Shown one piece after another: positions 35,153-43,863 of a stretch of DNA of 64,000 bases; the stretch's first letter is position 1, and each line of letters starts with the position of its first letter. The position numbers and the translations under genes were made by a program. Origin of the DNA: Christensenella sp. UBA1685 (lineage in GTDB: Bacteria; Bacillota; Clostridia; Christensenellales; CAG-138); NCBI GenBank assembly GCA_002320595.1, contig DCKB01000076.1, forward strand, positions 1-64,000, read 5' to 3'. The notes under the pieces are model-generated. The model saw only the letters and a program-made list of their open reading frames with translations, did not search any database and was not told where the DNA came from.

Positions 35153-35951
35153 TTGTTCACCGGAGCATGCGGCATATTTGCTCGAAATTGATCGGAAGGA
35201 GCGTTTCATAACCATTGCACGCTATCTGATTTTGGTCGGTTTTGTTGTGCTTTGGGAAGTATTTGCGCGCACAGGTGTGATCGATCCGTTTATCGGAAGT
35301 TCCCCCTCCCGGATCTGGGATACGCTTATGCGGCTTTACGCAAACGGCGAACTGTTTGAGCACATTTGGATTACGCTGTATGAAACCGTTGTAGGGTTCG
35401 TGCTCGGAACGCTTTTCGGCACGCTGGTTGCTATCCTGCTTTGGTGGAGCAAAACGCTTTCGCGCATTTTAGACCCTTATCTCGTGGTGCTTAACGCGCT
35501 GCCTAAAATTGCGCTTGGACCGATTTTAATCGTCTGGTTTGGTGCGGGCGTAAAGAGCATCATCGTGATGGCTCTTTTGATCTCTCTTGTTGTAACCATT
35601 ATGAGCGTGCTTGTTGGCTTTAATGAGATTACCGGAGAGAAGCAGCTTTTGATGCGCACGCTAGGCGCCAGTAAATTGCAGATCCTAACGATGGTCGTTC
35701 TTCCGGCATCAGTTCCTACGATTATGAGCGCGCTTAAAATCAGCGTGGGTATGAGCTGGGTTGGTGTAATTGTCGGCGAATATCTTGTTTCAAAGGCCGG
35801 TCTCGGCTATTTAATCGTGTATGGCGGCCAGGTTTTTAAGCTCGACCTCGTGATGACAAGCATCGTTGTGCTCTGCGTACTTGCAGCCGTCATGTATTAC
35901 GGCGTTGCCTATTTGGAAAAGAAGCTCGTGCTCTGGCGCACTCATGCCTGA
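35124..35951 (+). CDS. ABC importer permease, SsuC/TauC type
   Basis: 275 residues with about six membrane segments. The EAA-like loop, which contacts the ATPase, is GEKQLLMRTLGASKLQILTM. It is the membrane half of the importer whose ATPase gene overlaps upstream. AAGGAG lies 4 nt before the ATG at 35124, and an ATG at 35130 is an alternative start. No periplasmic-binding or lipoprotein gene sits in the operon, so the substrate-binding partner must be elsewhere. Confidence 0.92.
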   Translation: MDMKKRLPNNCSPEHAAYLLEIDRKERFITIARYLILVGFVVLWEVFARTGVIDPFIGSSPSRIWDTLMRLYANGELFEHIWITLYETVVGFVLGTLFGTLVAILLWWSKTLSRILDPYLVVLNALPKIALGPILIVWFGAGVKSIIVMALLISLVVTIMSVLVGFNEITGEKQLLMRTLGASKLQILTMVVLPASVPTIMSALKISVGMSWVGVIVGEYLVSKAGLGYLIVYGGQVFKLDLVMTSIVVLCVLAAVMYYGVAYLEKKLVLWRTHA

Positions 35952-35969
35952 CATCTGCTGCTGTTCCCG

Positions 35970-36443
35970 CTAGACCAACACGATTTCCGGATATATCGTT
36001 CCGGTTTCAATTTTGAGAAGGGCGGCTGAAGGTGCGCGCCCTTCTCTTGGTGATGTGGGGCTTCCTGGATTGAGCGCAAGCAACGCGCCGCTCGCTTCAA
36101 GCAGTGAAACATGCGTATGCCCGTAAAGCGCAAGCGTGCATTGGAGCTCCTCTGCACGGTAGAAAAGGCGGGTACGATCATAGCGGACGCCATATTGGTG
36201 TCCGTGGCATGCAAAAATACGCACGCCCGCAAGCGTCAAGACCTGCTCCGCAGCGAGGCGCGCATCAAAATCACAATTGCCGCGCACAGAATATACCGGC
36301 ACGCCGGCACGTTTTTCCAGTGTGCGCACATCCGGGACAACATCGCCCAGATGGATCCACGCTTCAACATCCGGGAGCGCCCGAACCGCGCGCTCAATGC
36401 CAAAAGCAGATCCGTGCGTGTCGCTGATTACACCGATGCGCAT
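35970..36443 (-). CDS. Metallophosphoesterase, YfcE/MJ0936 family
   Basis: 157 residues with the calcineurin-like metal motifs ISDTHG, HLGDVVPD, VRGNCD, HGHQYG and YGHTHV. Members hydrolyse phosphodiesters with Mn2+ or Ni2+; the natural substrate is unclear. It starts 2 nt after the stop of the nucleotide pyrophosphatase gene, so the two are cotranscribed. Confidence 0.93.
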   Translation of the reverse strand: MRIGVISDTHGSAFGIERAVRALPDVEAWIHLGDVVPDVRTLEKRAGVPVYSVRGNCDFDARLAAEQVLTLAGVRIFACHGHQYGVRYDRTRLFYRAEELQCTLALYGHTHVSLLEASGALLALNPGSPTSPREGRAPSAALLKIETGTIYPEIVLV

Positions 36444-36445
36444 TC

Positions 36446-37042
36446 TTATGCTCGCTCCGCTTCCAATGCCGCACGCACGGCTTCAAGCCCGCGTTTGCGA
36501 TGGCTGACAAGGTTCTTTTCGCAAGCGCTGAGTTCTGCAAATGTTCTTCCAGCGGGCTCATAATAGAACAGCGGATCGTAGCCGAAGCCGTCTATGCCGC
36601 GTGGTGCGCGCAAGAGCGTTCCTTCCACTTCACCCAACCGTATCAGCGTTTCACGCCCGCGCCGCGCAAGCGCGATTGCGCTTACAAACCGGCATGCGCG
36701 CGCGCCGTCCGGCACAGACTGCATGGCTTCAAGCAGCTTTGCGTTGTTCGCAGCATCGTCATGCCCCTCGCCGGCATAGCGTGCGCTATAAACGCCGGGC
36801 GCACCGCCGAGCGCATCTACCATCAGGCCGCTGTCATCCGACAGGACCGCATCCGCATGCGCCACAGCGAGCACTTCTTCCGCTTTTTTGCGGGCATTAT
36901 CCTCAAAGGTTTCCCCATCCTCCACTACGTCAATTGTAATGCCGGCATCCTTCAGGGACAGGATTTCATCATAGTACGGTGCAAGGATCGCTTTGATCTC
37001 CGCGACCTTATGCGCATTGTTGGATGCGATAACAAGCCTCAT
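36446..37042 (-). CDS. XTP/dITP diphosphatase (RdgB/HAM1 family)
   Basis: 198 residues. Hydrolyses dITP and XTP to monophosphates to keep deaminated purines out of DNA. The N-terminal IASNNAHKVAEI, the metal/NTP motif SDDSGLMVDALGG with GVYSARYAG, and the FGYDPLFYY and SHRKRGL segments are all present. The ATG at 37042 was preferred over an upstream one at 37111, which falls inside the hairpin region before the gene. Confidence 0.94.
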   Translation of the reverse strand: MRLVIASNNAHKVAEIKAILAPYYDEILSLKDAGITIDVVEDGETFEDNARKKAEEVLAVAHADAVLSDDSGLMVDALGGAPGVYSARYAGEGHDDAANNAKLLEAMQSVPDGARACRFVSAIALARRGRETLIRLGEVEGTLLRAPRGIDGFGYDPLFYYEPAGRTFAELSACEKNLVSHRKRGLEAVRAALEAERA

Positions 37043-37072
37043 TCGTCTTTTTTCTCCGTCGTTAAAATAAGT

Positions 37073-37098
37073 TAGGATGCGCCATACGCCGCATCCTA
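37073..37098 (-). terminator. Hairpin between gerM-like and XTP/dITP diphosphatase genes
   Basis: A 9-bp perfect inverted repeat, TAGGATGCG and its complement (37073-37081, 37090-37098), with an 8-nt loop and a TTATTTT stretch 3 nt past it on the minus strand. Confidence 0.5.
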
Positions 37099-37123
37099 TG
37101 CATTGTAACACACTTTTTCTGTT

Positions 37124-38110
37124 TCATCCACCCAGAGAAGCGAACTCGTTCACATACAGCGGCGCACTGACCGCAACGTTGAATTCATACGGCTCGCCCT
37201 CTACAAGAATGTTGAGTTCATAAATAGGCTCCAAAGCGTTGGCGGTCAGATACATCGTCGTATATGCTGCGGCATCGAGCCCTTCGGTATATTGGGCCGA
37301 AAGGAACTCTGCGCTTACGTTGACAGTGGCCACTCCATCAAACAGATCGGCCGAAATAAGCTCTGTCCCTTCCGGAAAGCAGCAGCGCAGCGCAGCGTTT
37401 TCCGGCCCTTTGATGAGCGCACGCATTGCGGTTTCAATGCCTGAGCCCTCCTCCGTATAGCGCGTTACGGGGACATTCAGGCTTGCGCTGCGGTTAGGGA
37501 AATAAAGCGTAAGCGCCGTTGCGCCTTCCGTGCCAGCACTGATTTCCCCATCTTCCGTGTTTAGCGCAAACGGCGTCATGGCCTGCTTTACATTCGTTCC
37601 ATTCGGAAGCGTAGAAACCTTCTGCCCATCCAGCGTGATGCGCACGGAATCAATGGAAGAAAACTCCGCAAGCGTGTTAACGACTGCCGTCACCATCGTG
37701 CGCTCCTCTTCAACTGAGGCATGTGGCGTAAAGCCGGAAAAATCAAGTGTCGCTTCTCCCTCGCTGTCAATGCGCAGGGAAAGTTCTGTGCCTTCCGGGA
37801 TCACTGTTTTCAAGCCCATGAGTGCAGCAGAAGCACGATTCGCATCCGTATCCATCAAATAGCCGAGCGCAGCTTTTCCGATGCCCTCCTCCCAGGGAAT
37901 CATTTTCATGACGGGAACAACAAAGCCATCGTCCGTCGCATAATACAGCACCGTGCGCCGGTATCCCTCGTTTCCTGAGCTGGCGCTATGTTCCAGATTC
38001 TGTCCGTCCGCCTTGTTTTCTAACGGATCACCCACCGCCTCCTGCCTGCATCCTGCCGCAGAGGCAAGCAAAACTATCGCGGCAAGGCCGCATAAAAGCC
38101 TTTTGAACAT
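37124..38110 (-). CDS. GerMN-domain lipoprotein (spore germination protein GerM-like)
   Basis: 328 residues. A lipoprotein signal ends in LASAAGC. Two GerMN domains follow (about residues 60-175 and 195-320), the second with ENAALRCCFPEGTELIS. In B. subtilis GerM is needed for the spore germination/engulfment complex. The ATG at 38110 follows GGAGGG by 6 nt. It lies 91 nt after rqcH on the minus strand. Confidence 0.88.
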   Translation of the reverse strand: MFKRLLCGLAAIVLLASAAGCRQEAVGDPLENKADGQNLEHSASSGNEGYRRTVLYYATDDGFVVPVMKMIPWEEGIGKAALGYLMDTDANRASAALMGLKTVIPEGTELSLRIDSEGEATLDFSGFTPHASVEEERTMVTAVVNTLAEFSSIDSVRITLDGQKVSTLPNGTNVKQAMTPFALNTEDGEISAGTEGATALTLYFPNRSASLNVPVTRYTEEGSGIETAMRALIKGPENAALRCCFPEGTELISADLFDGVATVNVSAEFLSAQYTEGLDAAAYTTMYLTANALEPIYELNILVEGEPYEFNVAVSAPLYVNEFASLGG

Positions 38111-38200
38111 AAAAGACCCTCCATTCATTTCAGGCTTATTTACCATAAGCTTATTCGATGTATGGAGGGAAAATGACGGTATCAGAGGCTGACGCGGCAA

Positions 38201-39946
38201 TTATGGTGCAACCGGCCTCAAGGTTTTGATGAGCGCCTCCTCCGGCGTAACATAGGCCGTGCGGTTGGTGGAGTAAATCACCATACCCGGCTTTGCCCCG
38301 GCGGGCTTCTTTACGTATTTCCGCGGCGTATAATCCACCGGCACGTTTGCTCCGCCCCGTGCACGGCTGTAATATGCAGCAAGCATCGCGGCTTCATGAA
38401 GCGTCTGATCAGACGGCTCTCCATTGCATTTGATGATGACATGTGAGCCGGGAATGTTCTTCGTATGCATCCAGATGTCTTCCCCCTCTGCAAAGCGCAG
38501 CGTCAGAGTATCATTCTGGCGATTATTTTTGCCGACATAGATGCGTGCGCATCCGTCTGAAGCCTGAAAGCACATGGGTTTGGACGCTTCCTGCTTCTTC
38601 GTTTTTTTTGCTCCTTTTTCCCGTTTGAGATACCCCTGTTCCCGAAGTTCTTCCACAAGCTCCAAAAGCTCCGCATCGCCCGCACATTTTCCGAGGTTGT
38701 CCAGCTGGCCTTCCAGATACGCAAGCTCCGCAAGCGTCTGCTCACGTTGCGCGCCCGCCATATCGCGCGCCGCCTTCTGCTTTTGATATTTTTTATAGTA
38801 CCGCTGCGCATTATCGCCAATGGAAAACCGTGGATCAAGCGGGATTTCAATCATAGCGGGCGGGTCAAGATAGTAATTGAGCACAGCTGCCGCTTTTACG
38901 TTCTGCTTGAGGGAATGCAGGTTTGCCGTAAGCAGCTCGCCGTAAAGGCGGTTCCGTTCCATGCTCTGCGTTGCGTTCATGGCTTCCGCATACAACGAAA
39001 GCTTCTTTTCACAGCGCTCAATATTGTTTTGCAGCACCTTGCGAACCGACGCCCCATGGCGCTGCATCCGTTCATAAATATCGTGCTGCGCGCAAAAAGC
39101 ATCATATGCTGCGCCAATGCTTTCGGCGGGGCGGGAGCGCACATCGCTTGGCACAAACGGGTATACCGCGATGGGTTCATCGAACGCATTGAGCGCAAGC
39201 GTTGGCGTGAACTCTTCTGCCTCAAGTGCGCGATAAAACGTAAAAAGGCTTTCTGCAAGGTCACCCCGTGTTGCGCCGTCAAGCGCTTCGCAGGTGGTCT
39301 CTTCCGTTACACGCGCGGCGAGCGCAGCAGCCATTGCGGGAGCAAGGCCAAAAAACGCGCCCGAAAGCCGCTTATCAACGCGTCCCCCCTGTGAAAGCGC
39401 CTGAAGGAAATCCGCTTTTTCCGCTCTGCGCGGATCCATTTTATCCTGCTGCGGCGGAAGCTCATACGGAATTCCCGGTAAAATCAGGCGCACATTGGAC
39501 ATCCCCACGCCAACGTGGCGGATCGCATCCACAATCACGCCGCGTTCGTTCACAAGCACAATGTTGGAATGCTTCCCCATGATCTCTGAAATCAGCTGAT
39601 AGGGCACGAGGTCGCCCAGATCATTATGCGTTTCAATTGTCAGGACCAGCACGCGGTCAAAGCTCGGCTGCTCGGCCGAAATAATCCTGCCGCCCAAAAT
39701 TCGTTTGCGCAGCAGCATGCAGAACATCGGCGCATCAACCGGATTGTTCCGTTTTATTTGCGTAAGGTGCGCCCGCGTATTCGCTGCTGATGCCGAAAGC
39801 AGCAGTTTGAAGTTGCCGCCGCCCGCATGCACGCCCAACAGCAGTTCGTCACGTTCGGGCTGTTGCACTTTATCTATTTTTCCTCCGACAATTGCCCGTT
39901 GCATTTCAAGCACAGACGCATGCAGGTTCAATCCATCCATTGCCAT
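38201..39946 (-). CDS. rqcH: Ribosome quality control protein RqcH (NFACT/FbpA family)
   Basis: 581 residues. RqcH adds C-terminal alanine tails to peptides on stalled 50S subunits, marking them for degradation. NFACT-N is at the start (NPVDAPMFCMLLRKRILGG), a long coiled-coil with Lys/Arg-rich segments lies at about 390-440, and the NFACT-R domain with NDTLTLRFAEGEDIWMHTK and the IPGSHVIIK segment is near the C-terminus. Full length for the family. Confidence 0.95.
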   Translation of the reverse strand: MAMDGLNLHASVLEMQRAIVGGKIDKVQQPERDELLLGVHAGGGNFKLLLSASAANTRAHLTQIKRNNPVDAPMFCMLLRKRILGGRIISAEQPSFDRVLVLTIETHNDLGDLVPYQLISEIMGKHSNIVLVNERGVIVDAIRHVGVGMSNVRLILPGIPYELPPQQDKMDPRRAEKADFLQALSQGGRVDKRLSGAFFGLAPAMAAALAARVTEETTCEALDGATRGDLAESLFTFYRALEAEEFTPTLALNAFDEPIAVYPFVPSDVRSRPAESIGAAYDAFCAQHDIYERMQRHGASVRKVLQNNIERCEKKLSLYAEAMNATQSMERNRLYGELLTANLHSLKQNVKAAAVLNYYLDPPAMIEIPLDPRFSIGDNAQRYYKKYQKQKAARDMAGAQREQTLAELAYLEGQLDNLGKCAGDAELLELVEELREQGYLKREKGAKKTKKQEASKPMCFQASDGCARIYVGKNNRQNDTLTLRFAEGEDIWMHTKNIPGSHVIIKCNGEPSDQTLHEAAMLAAYYSRARGGANVPVDYTPRKYVKKPAGAKPGMVIYSTNRTAYVTPEEALIKTLRPVAP

Positions 39947-39986
39947 AGGGCAGGTTTCATCCTTTGTTTCTCAAATTTCAAAACGG

Positions 39987-40739
39987 CTAAACAATCCTGT
40001 TTTTCAGCGTTCCGATCCCTTCAATTTCCACTTCAATCACATCCCCGCGCTGCATTGGGCCAATCCCTTTCGGAGTGCCGGTTGCAATCACATCGCCCGG
40101 AAGCAATGTCATACAGGCGGACATATAGCAGATGAGTTTATCAATGCTGTGCGTCATCATCGCTGTGGTAGAATCCTGCCGCACCTCACCGTTTAATATA
40201 GAGCGCACACGGGCGTTTCCCGCATCGAATTCCGTCTCAATCCAGGGGCCGATCGGGCAGAAGGTATCAAAGCCCTTGCCGCGCGTCCATTGTCCGTCAC
40301 CCTTCTGAATATCGCGTGCTGTAACATCATTCAGGCAGGTATAGCCGAAAATATATTCGTGTGCATGGCCGGGTTGAACCGCATGTGCTGCCCTGCCGAT
40401 AACCACGCCAAGCTCGGCTTCATAATCCACGCGCTTGCTCAGGTTAGGGTATACTACCGCTTCTTCATTTCCAACAATACAGGTGCTGGGTTTCAGGAAC
40501 AGCAAGGGTTCTTCAGGCTGCCCTTCCTTCATCTCGTCCGCATGTGCCTTATAGTTTTTCCCGACGCATACGATTTTTGTAGGCTCCGCAGGTGCAATCA
40601 GCCGGACGCCCTCAAGCGCATATTCCCGTCCGTCCCGCACGATGCCTGCATAGGGCATACCCGTCAGCCGGATTACCCGCTCCGCCTCTAAAATAGCATA
40701 GAATCGTTCGTTTTGATACGCTGCACGCACAATACGCAT
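39987..40739 (-). CDS. Fumarylacetoacetate hydrolase-family protein
   Basis: 250 residues. Members hydrolyse or decarboxylate acyl-pyruvates or related 2-oxo acids with Mg2+. Metal ligands are in YEAELGVVIGR (Glu pair), the fold core in LNDVTARDIQ, and the final ATGTPKGIGPM segment is conserved. No pathway genes surround it, so a housekeeping role such as oxaloacetate decarboxylation is only a guess. The ATG at 40739 starts 30 nt after the OB-fold gene. Confidence 0.9.
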   Translation of the reverse strand: MRIVRAAYQNERFYAILEAERVIRLTGMPYAGIVRDGREYALEGVRLIAPAEPTKIVCVGKNYKAHADEMKEGQPEEPLLFLKPSTCIVGNEEAVVYPNLSKRVDYEAELGVVIGRAAHAVQPGHAHEYIFGYTCLNDVTARDIQKGDGQWTRGKGFDTFCPIGPWIETEFDAGNARVRSILNGEVRQDSTTAMMTHSIDKLICYMSACMTLLPGDVIATGTPKGIGPMQRGDVIEVEIEGIGTLKNRIV

Positions 40740-40768
40740 TGCTTCTTCTCCTTTGTAAACACTTTATT

Positions 40769-41386
40769 TTATGACATCAGCTCGAGCGATGAGCAGGAAA
40801 CCTCATACGTCGTCCGTTCGTCAACCGTGCCGTCCTCATAGCATTTCTGATAAGCGCGGCTTTGCAGGCGCCCCGTAAGGCAGATGCGCTCTCCCACCGA
40901 AAGGCTGCGTGTAAAGCGTGCATTGCGCCCCCATGCAATGCACGGCAAATAATCGGACTTATGATAAGAACGGTTCACCGCAAGCAAAAGATCCGCAATT
41001 TCCCTGGAAAAGGGAGTTGTCCGAAAATTTGCAGGTTTGCAAAGATACCCGCAAAGCATAACCTCATTGCGCGGTTCAAACGTTTCAGGAGCCTGCATGA
41101 GGAAACTGCGCGCAAAGAGCGTCACCATCAGGCGACTACCCTCTGCAATACGTTTATTATAGGAGCGCACCTGCCCCTCGATCTCTATGAGATCTCCTTC
41201 CTGCGGCAGCTGGTTGAACAGCCTTCCCGGTACAATCAGCGGCAGGACATCCATTACGCCGCTCAACCGGGGAATCGAAAGCTGCATCGAATAAAATGCT
41301 TCGCCATACAAAGTGTGATCCAACCTTACATCCCCAACAATCGTTCCCGCCATGCGCGCGCGGTTGTTCTCGTATCCTTTGTCCAT
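40769..41386 (-). CDS. OB-fold single-stranded DNA-binding-like protein
   Basis: 205 residues that appear to hold two OB-fold units, about 1-100 and 105-200; the second is closer to bacterial SSB (VMLCGYLCKPANFRTTPFSREIADLLLAVNR). It lacks the acidic C-terminal tip of true SSB. The ATG at 41386 follows GGAG by 9 nt; the ATG at 41401 is an alternative. It is downstream of the topoisomerase genes and may assist DNA metabolism; its partner is not known. Confidence 0.75.
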   Translation of the reverse strand: MDKGYENNRARMAGTIVGDVRLDHTLYGEAFYSMQLSIPRLSGVMDVLPLIVPGRLFNQLPQEGDLIEIEGQVRSYNKRIAEGSRLMVTLFARSFLMQAPETFEPRNEVMLCGYLCKPANFRTTPFSREIADLLLAVNRSYHKSDYLPCIAWGRNARFTRSLSVGERICLTGRLQSRAYQKCYEDGTVDERTTYEVSCSSLELMS

Positions 41387-41440
41387 ATCATATTTCTCCA
41401 TTCGTTTGGAATGGTTATAGGTATGAACAAAACGCGCTTG

Positions 41441-43858
41441 TTATGTGTCAGCTTCCTGCTTCGGATATGCGAAAGTAACAACATCATCCAGAAGTGCCAT
41501 CACCAACAGCATTCCTTTTCCGGCGCGCGCATCAATGCGCACGAGTTCTGTGTTAACGTCCGTCTTCGTGCCATGCTTTTGTTCCACGATAAAGTCAAAC
41601 GGCATTTTAACATAAAAGGCTGCTGCAATGCAGGTTCCGTTGCTGCCGTTCTTTTTAAAGTCAAACGTTTTAAGACCCTTGCCGTTGCGCCCCTGCACAT
41701 CATAATCGAACACGAAGCTGCGTTTCGCATAGCCACGGTCGGTCAGGATCAGGATTTCACCATCCTCACCGATTTGCTCGAAGAAGCAGACTTCGTCTCC
41801 CGCATCAAGCTTGATACATTTTACGCCGCCGGCCACCCGTCCCATCTGCGGCACGGAGTCCGTCTCAAAACGGATGCTCATGCCAAGCCTTGTGATGAGG
41901 AGGATCGTATCTGCCTTGCGGGGCTGCACGCCCAGTAAAGCATCTCCATCCTTGAGTGTAATCGCCTGCACGCGGCGTGTGCGCGTCAGATACTCCGCAG
42001 CATCCGTCAACTTTACATTGCCCTGCTTTGTAAAGAAATAGAGCGCGCCGGATTGCACTTCTTCCATGCAGGCGACGACCACTTCGTCCTTTTCCAGCGT
42101 CAGGATGGAATTCAGGTTCGTCGGCCGTCCGCCCGGTTTGGATTCTGGGATTTCATCCACAGGGAGCGTAAAACACGCACCAAGGTTTGTGAACAGTTTG
42201 ATGCGCCGGTCTGTTCTGCTGTCAACCGCTGCAAGCACGCGCTCGCCTTCAGCGGGCTGCATCCGTTTGGAGCTGCGGCGGATGCGCGCGCCGTCCAGCA
42301 GCAAAACAAACGCATCCTCCGAAACTTTGGTTTCAAGTTCGGGTACAACATCCGTTTTTTCCGCATGGATCAGCCTTGTTCGCCGAGGCGTACTGTATTG
42401 ATCACGAATCTCTATCAATTCTGCTTTAATGACAGCACGCAGCATGTCTTTGGAATTCAAAATCGCTTTGAGCTCCTGGATTTTCTTTTTGACATCCTTG
42501 TATTCTTTTTCAATTGCCAACAATTCCAGATTCGTTAAGCGTTGGAGACGCAAATCGAGGATCGCCTGCGCCTGAATTTCACTCAAAGCAAAGCGCTGCA
42601 TCAATCCATCGCGCGCTTCTTTCGGCGTTTTCGATGCGCGGATGAGCGCAATCACCTCATCAATGTTGAGGATGGCTACCATCAGGCCCTCAAGGATATG
42701 CTCGCGCCGCTCGGCTGCATCAAGATCAAACTGCGTGCGCCGCGTGACGACATCTTCCTGATGGGCGATGTAATAAGCGATCAGCTTTTTTAAGCCCATC
42801 TGCTGCGGCTTTCCCTCTGCAATCGCGACCATGTTCACGCCGAACGTCATTTGAAGATCGGAGTATTTATAAAGGTATTGCAGGATTTTTTCCGCATCCG
42901 CATCCTTTTTGACTTCAATTACGGCGCGCATTCCCATGCGGTCGGACTCATCCCGAATGTCGCTGATGCCGGCAAAAAGCGTCTTTTTCTCCTGTGCGAC
43001 GCGAAGGATTTCCTCAAGCGCTTTTGCTTTATTGACCTGATATGGCAGTTCATGCACAACGATGAGACTTTTCCCGTTTTTGAGCGTTTCAATTTCTGTT
43101 TTTGCCCGCATCGTCAGCTTGCCGCGCCCTGTTTCGTATGCAGCGCGAATTTCCTCGGAGTCAAGAAGATAGGCTCCGGTAGGAAAATCCGGGCATGGGA
43201 TAATCTTCATCAGTTCGTCAAGGCTGATGTCCGGATGATCCATCTGAGCAATCACGGCATTGATTGCCTCGTTGAAATTATGCGGCGGGATATTCGTTGC
43301 AAGGCCAACCGCAATGCCGCTTGCCCCATTCACAAGCAGATTCGGGAAGCGGCCCGGCAACAGATCCGGTTCCTTTTGCGTATCGTCGAAATTCAGGCTG
43401 AACTTCACGGTATCCTTTTCGATGTCTCGAAGAAGCTCCAGCGCAAGCGGCGTCATGCGTGCTTCCGTATAGCGCATCGCAGCTGCACTGTCGCCATCCA
43501 CAGAACCGAAATTGCCATGCCCATCCACAAGCGGCATTTGCATATTGAAGTTCTGCGCCATGCGCACCATTGCATCATAAACCGAGCTGTCGCCATGCGG
43601 ATGATATTTACCAAGGCAATCGCCCACAATGCGCGCGCTCTTCCTGTGCGGCTTGTCCGGTGTTACGCCAAGGCCCATCATCGTGTAAAGGATACGGCGC
43701 TGCACCGGTTTTAAGCCGTCCTCTACACGCGGCAGAGCGCGTTCCAAAATAACATGCTCCGCATAGGGAATCATGGAGTTGTGCATCACATCCTCCATGC
43801 CGCGGATGACAATTCTTTCCCCAAGCGTCGTGGGCGGTGTATCGTTTTTTCTTGCCAT
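41441..43858 (-). CDS. DNA topoisomerase IIA subunit A (GyrA/ParC-type)
   Basis: 805 residues. The winged-helix catalytic domain has the active-site tyrosine in AAMRYTEARMT (about 122) and the HPHGDSSVYDAM quinolone pocket in its susceptible form. A long coiled-coil tower, then the C-terminal beta-pinwheel domain. The GyrA box QRRGGRG is not seen; a related QGRNGKG lies at the expected place, so the enzyme could be gyrase-like or topoisomerase IV. It begins 5 nt after subunit B. Confidence 0.92.
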   Translation of the reverse strand: MARKNDTPPTTLGERIVIRGMEDVMHNSMIPYAEHVILERALPRVEDGLKPVQRRILYTMMGLGVTPDKPHRKSARIVGDCLGKYHPHGDSSVYDAMVRMAQNFNMQMPLVDGHGNFGSVDGDSAAAMRYTEARMTPLALELLRDIEKDTVKFSLNFDDTQKEPDLLPGRFPNLLVNGASGIAVGLATNIPPHNFNEAINAVIAQMDHPDISLDELMKIIPCPDFPTGAYLLDSEEIRAAYETGRGKLTMRAKTEIETLKNGKSLIVVHELPYQVNKAKALEEILRVAQEKKTLFAGISDIRDESDRMGMRAVIEVKKDADAEKILQYLYKYSDLQMTFGVNMVAIAEGKPQQMGLKKLIAYYIAHQEDVVTRRTQFDLDAAERREHILEGLMVAILNIDEVIALIRASKTPKEARDGLMQRFALSEIQAQAILDLRLQRLTNLELLAIEKEYKDVKKKIQELKAILNSKDMLRAVIKAELIEIRDQYSTPRRTRLIHAEKTDVVPELETKVSEDAFVLLLDGARIRRSSKRMQPAEGERVLAAVDSRTDRRIKLFTNLGACFTLPVDEIPESKPGGRPTNLNSILTLEKDEVVVACMEEVQSGALYFFTKQGNVKLTDAAEYLTRTRRVQAITLKDGDALLGVQPRKADTILLITRLGMSIRFETDSVPQMGRVAGGVKCIKLDAGDEVCFFEQIGEDGEILILTDRGYAKRSFVFDYDVQGRNGKGLKTFDFKKNGSNGTCIAAAFYVKMPFDFIVEQKHGTKTDVNTELVRIDARAGKGMLLVMALLDDVVTFAYPKQEADT

Positions 43859-43863
43859 TCGCG

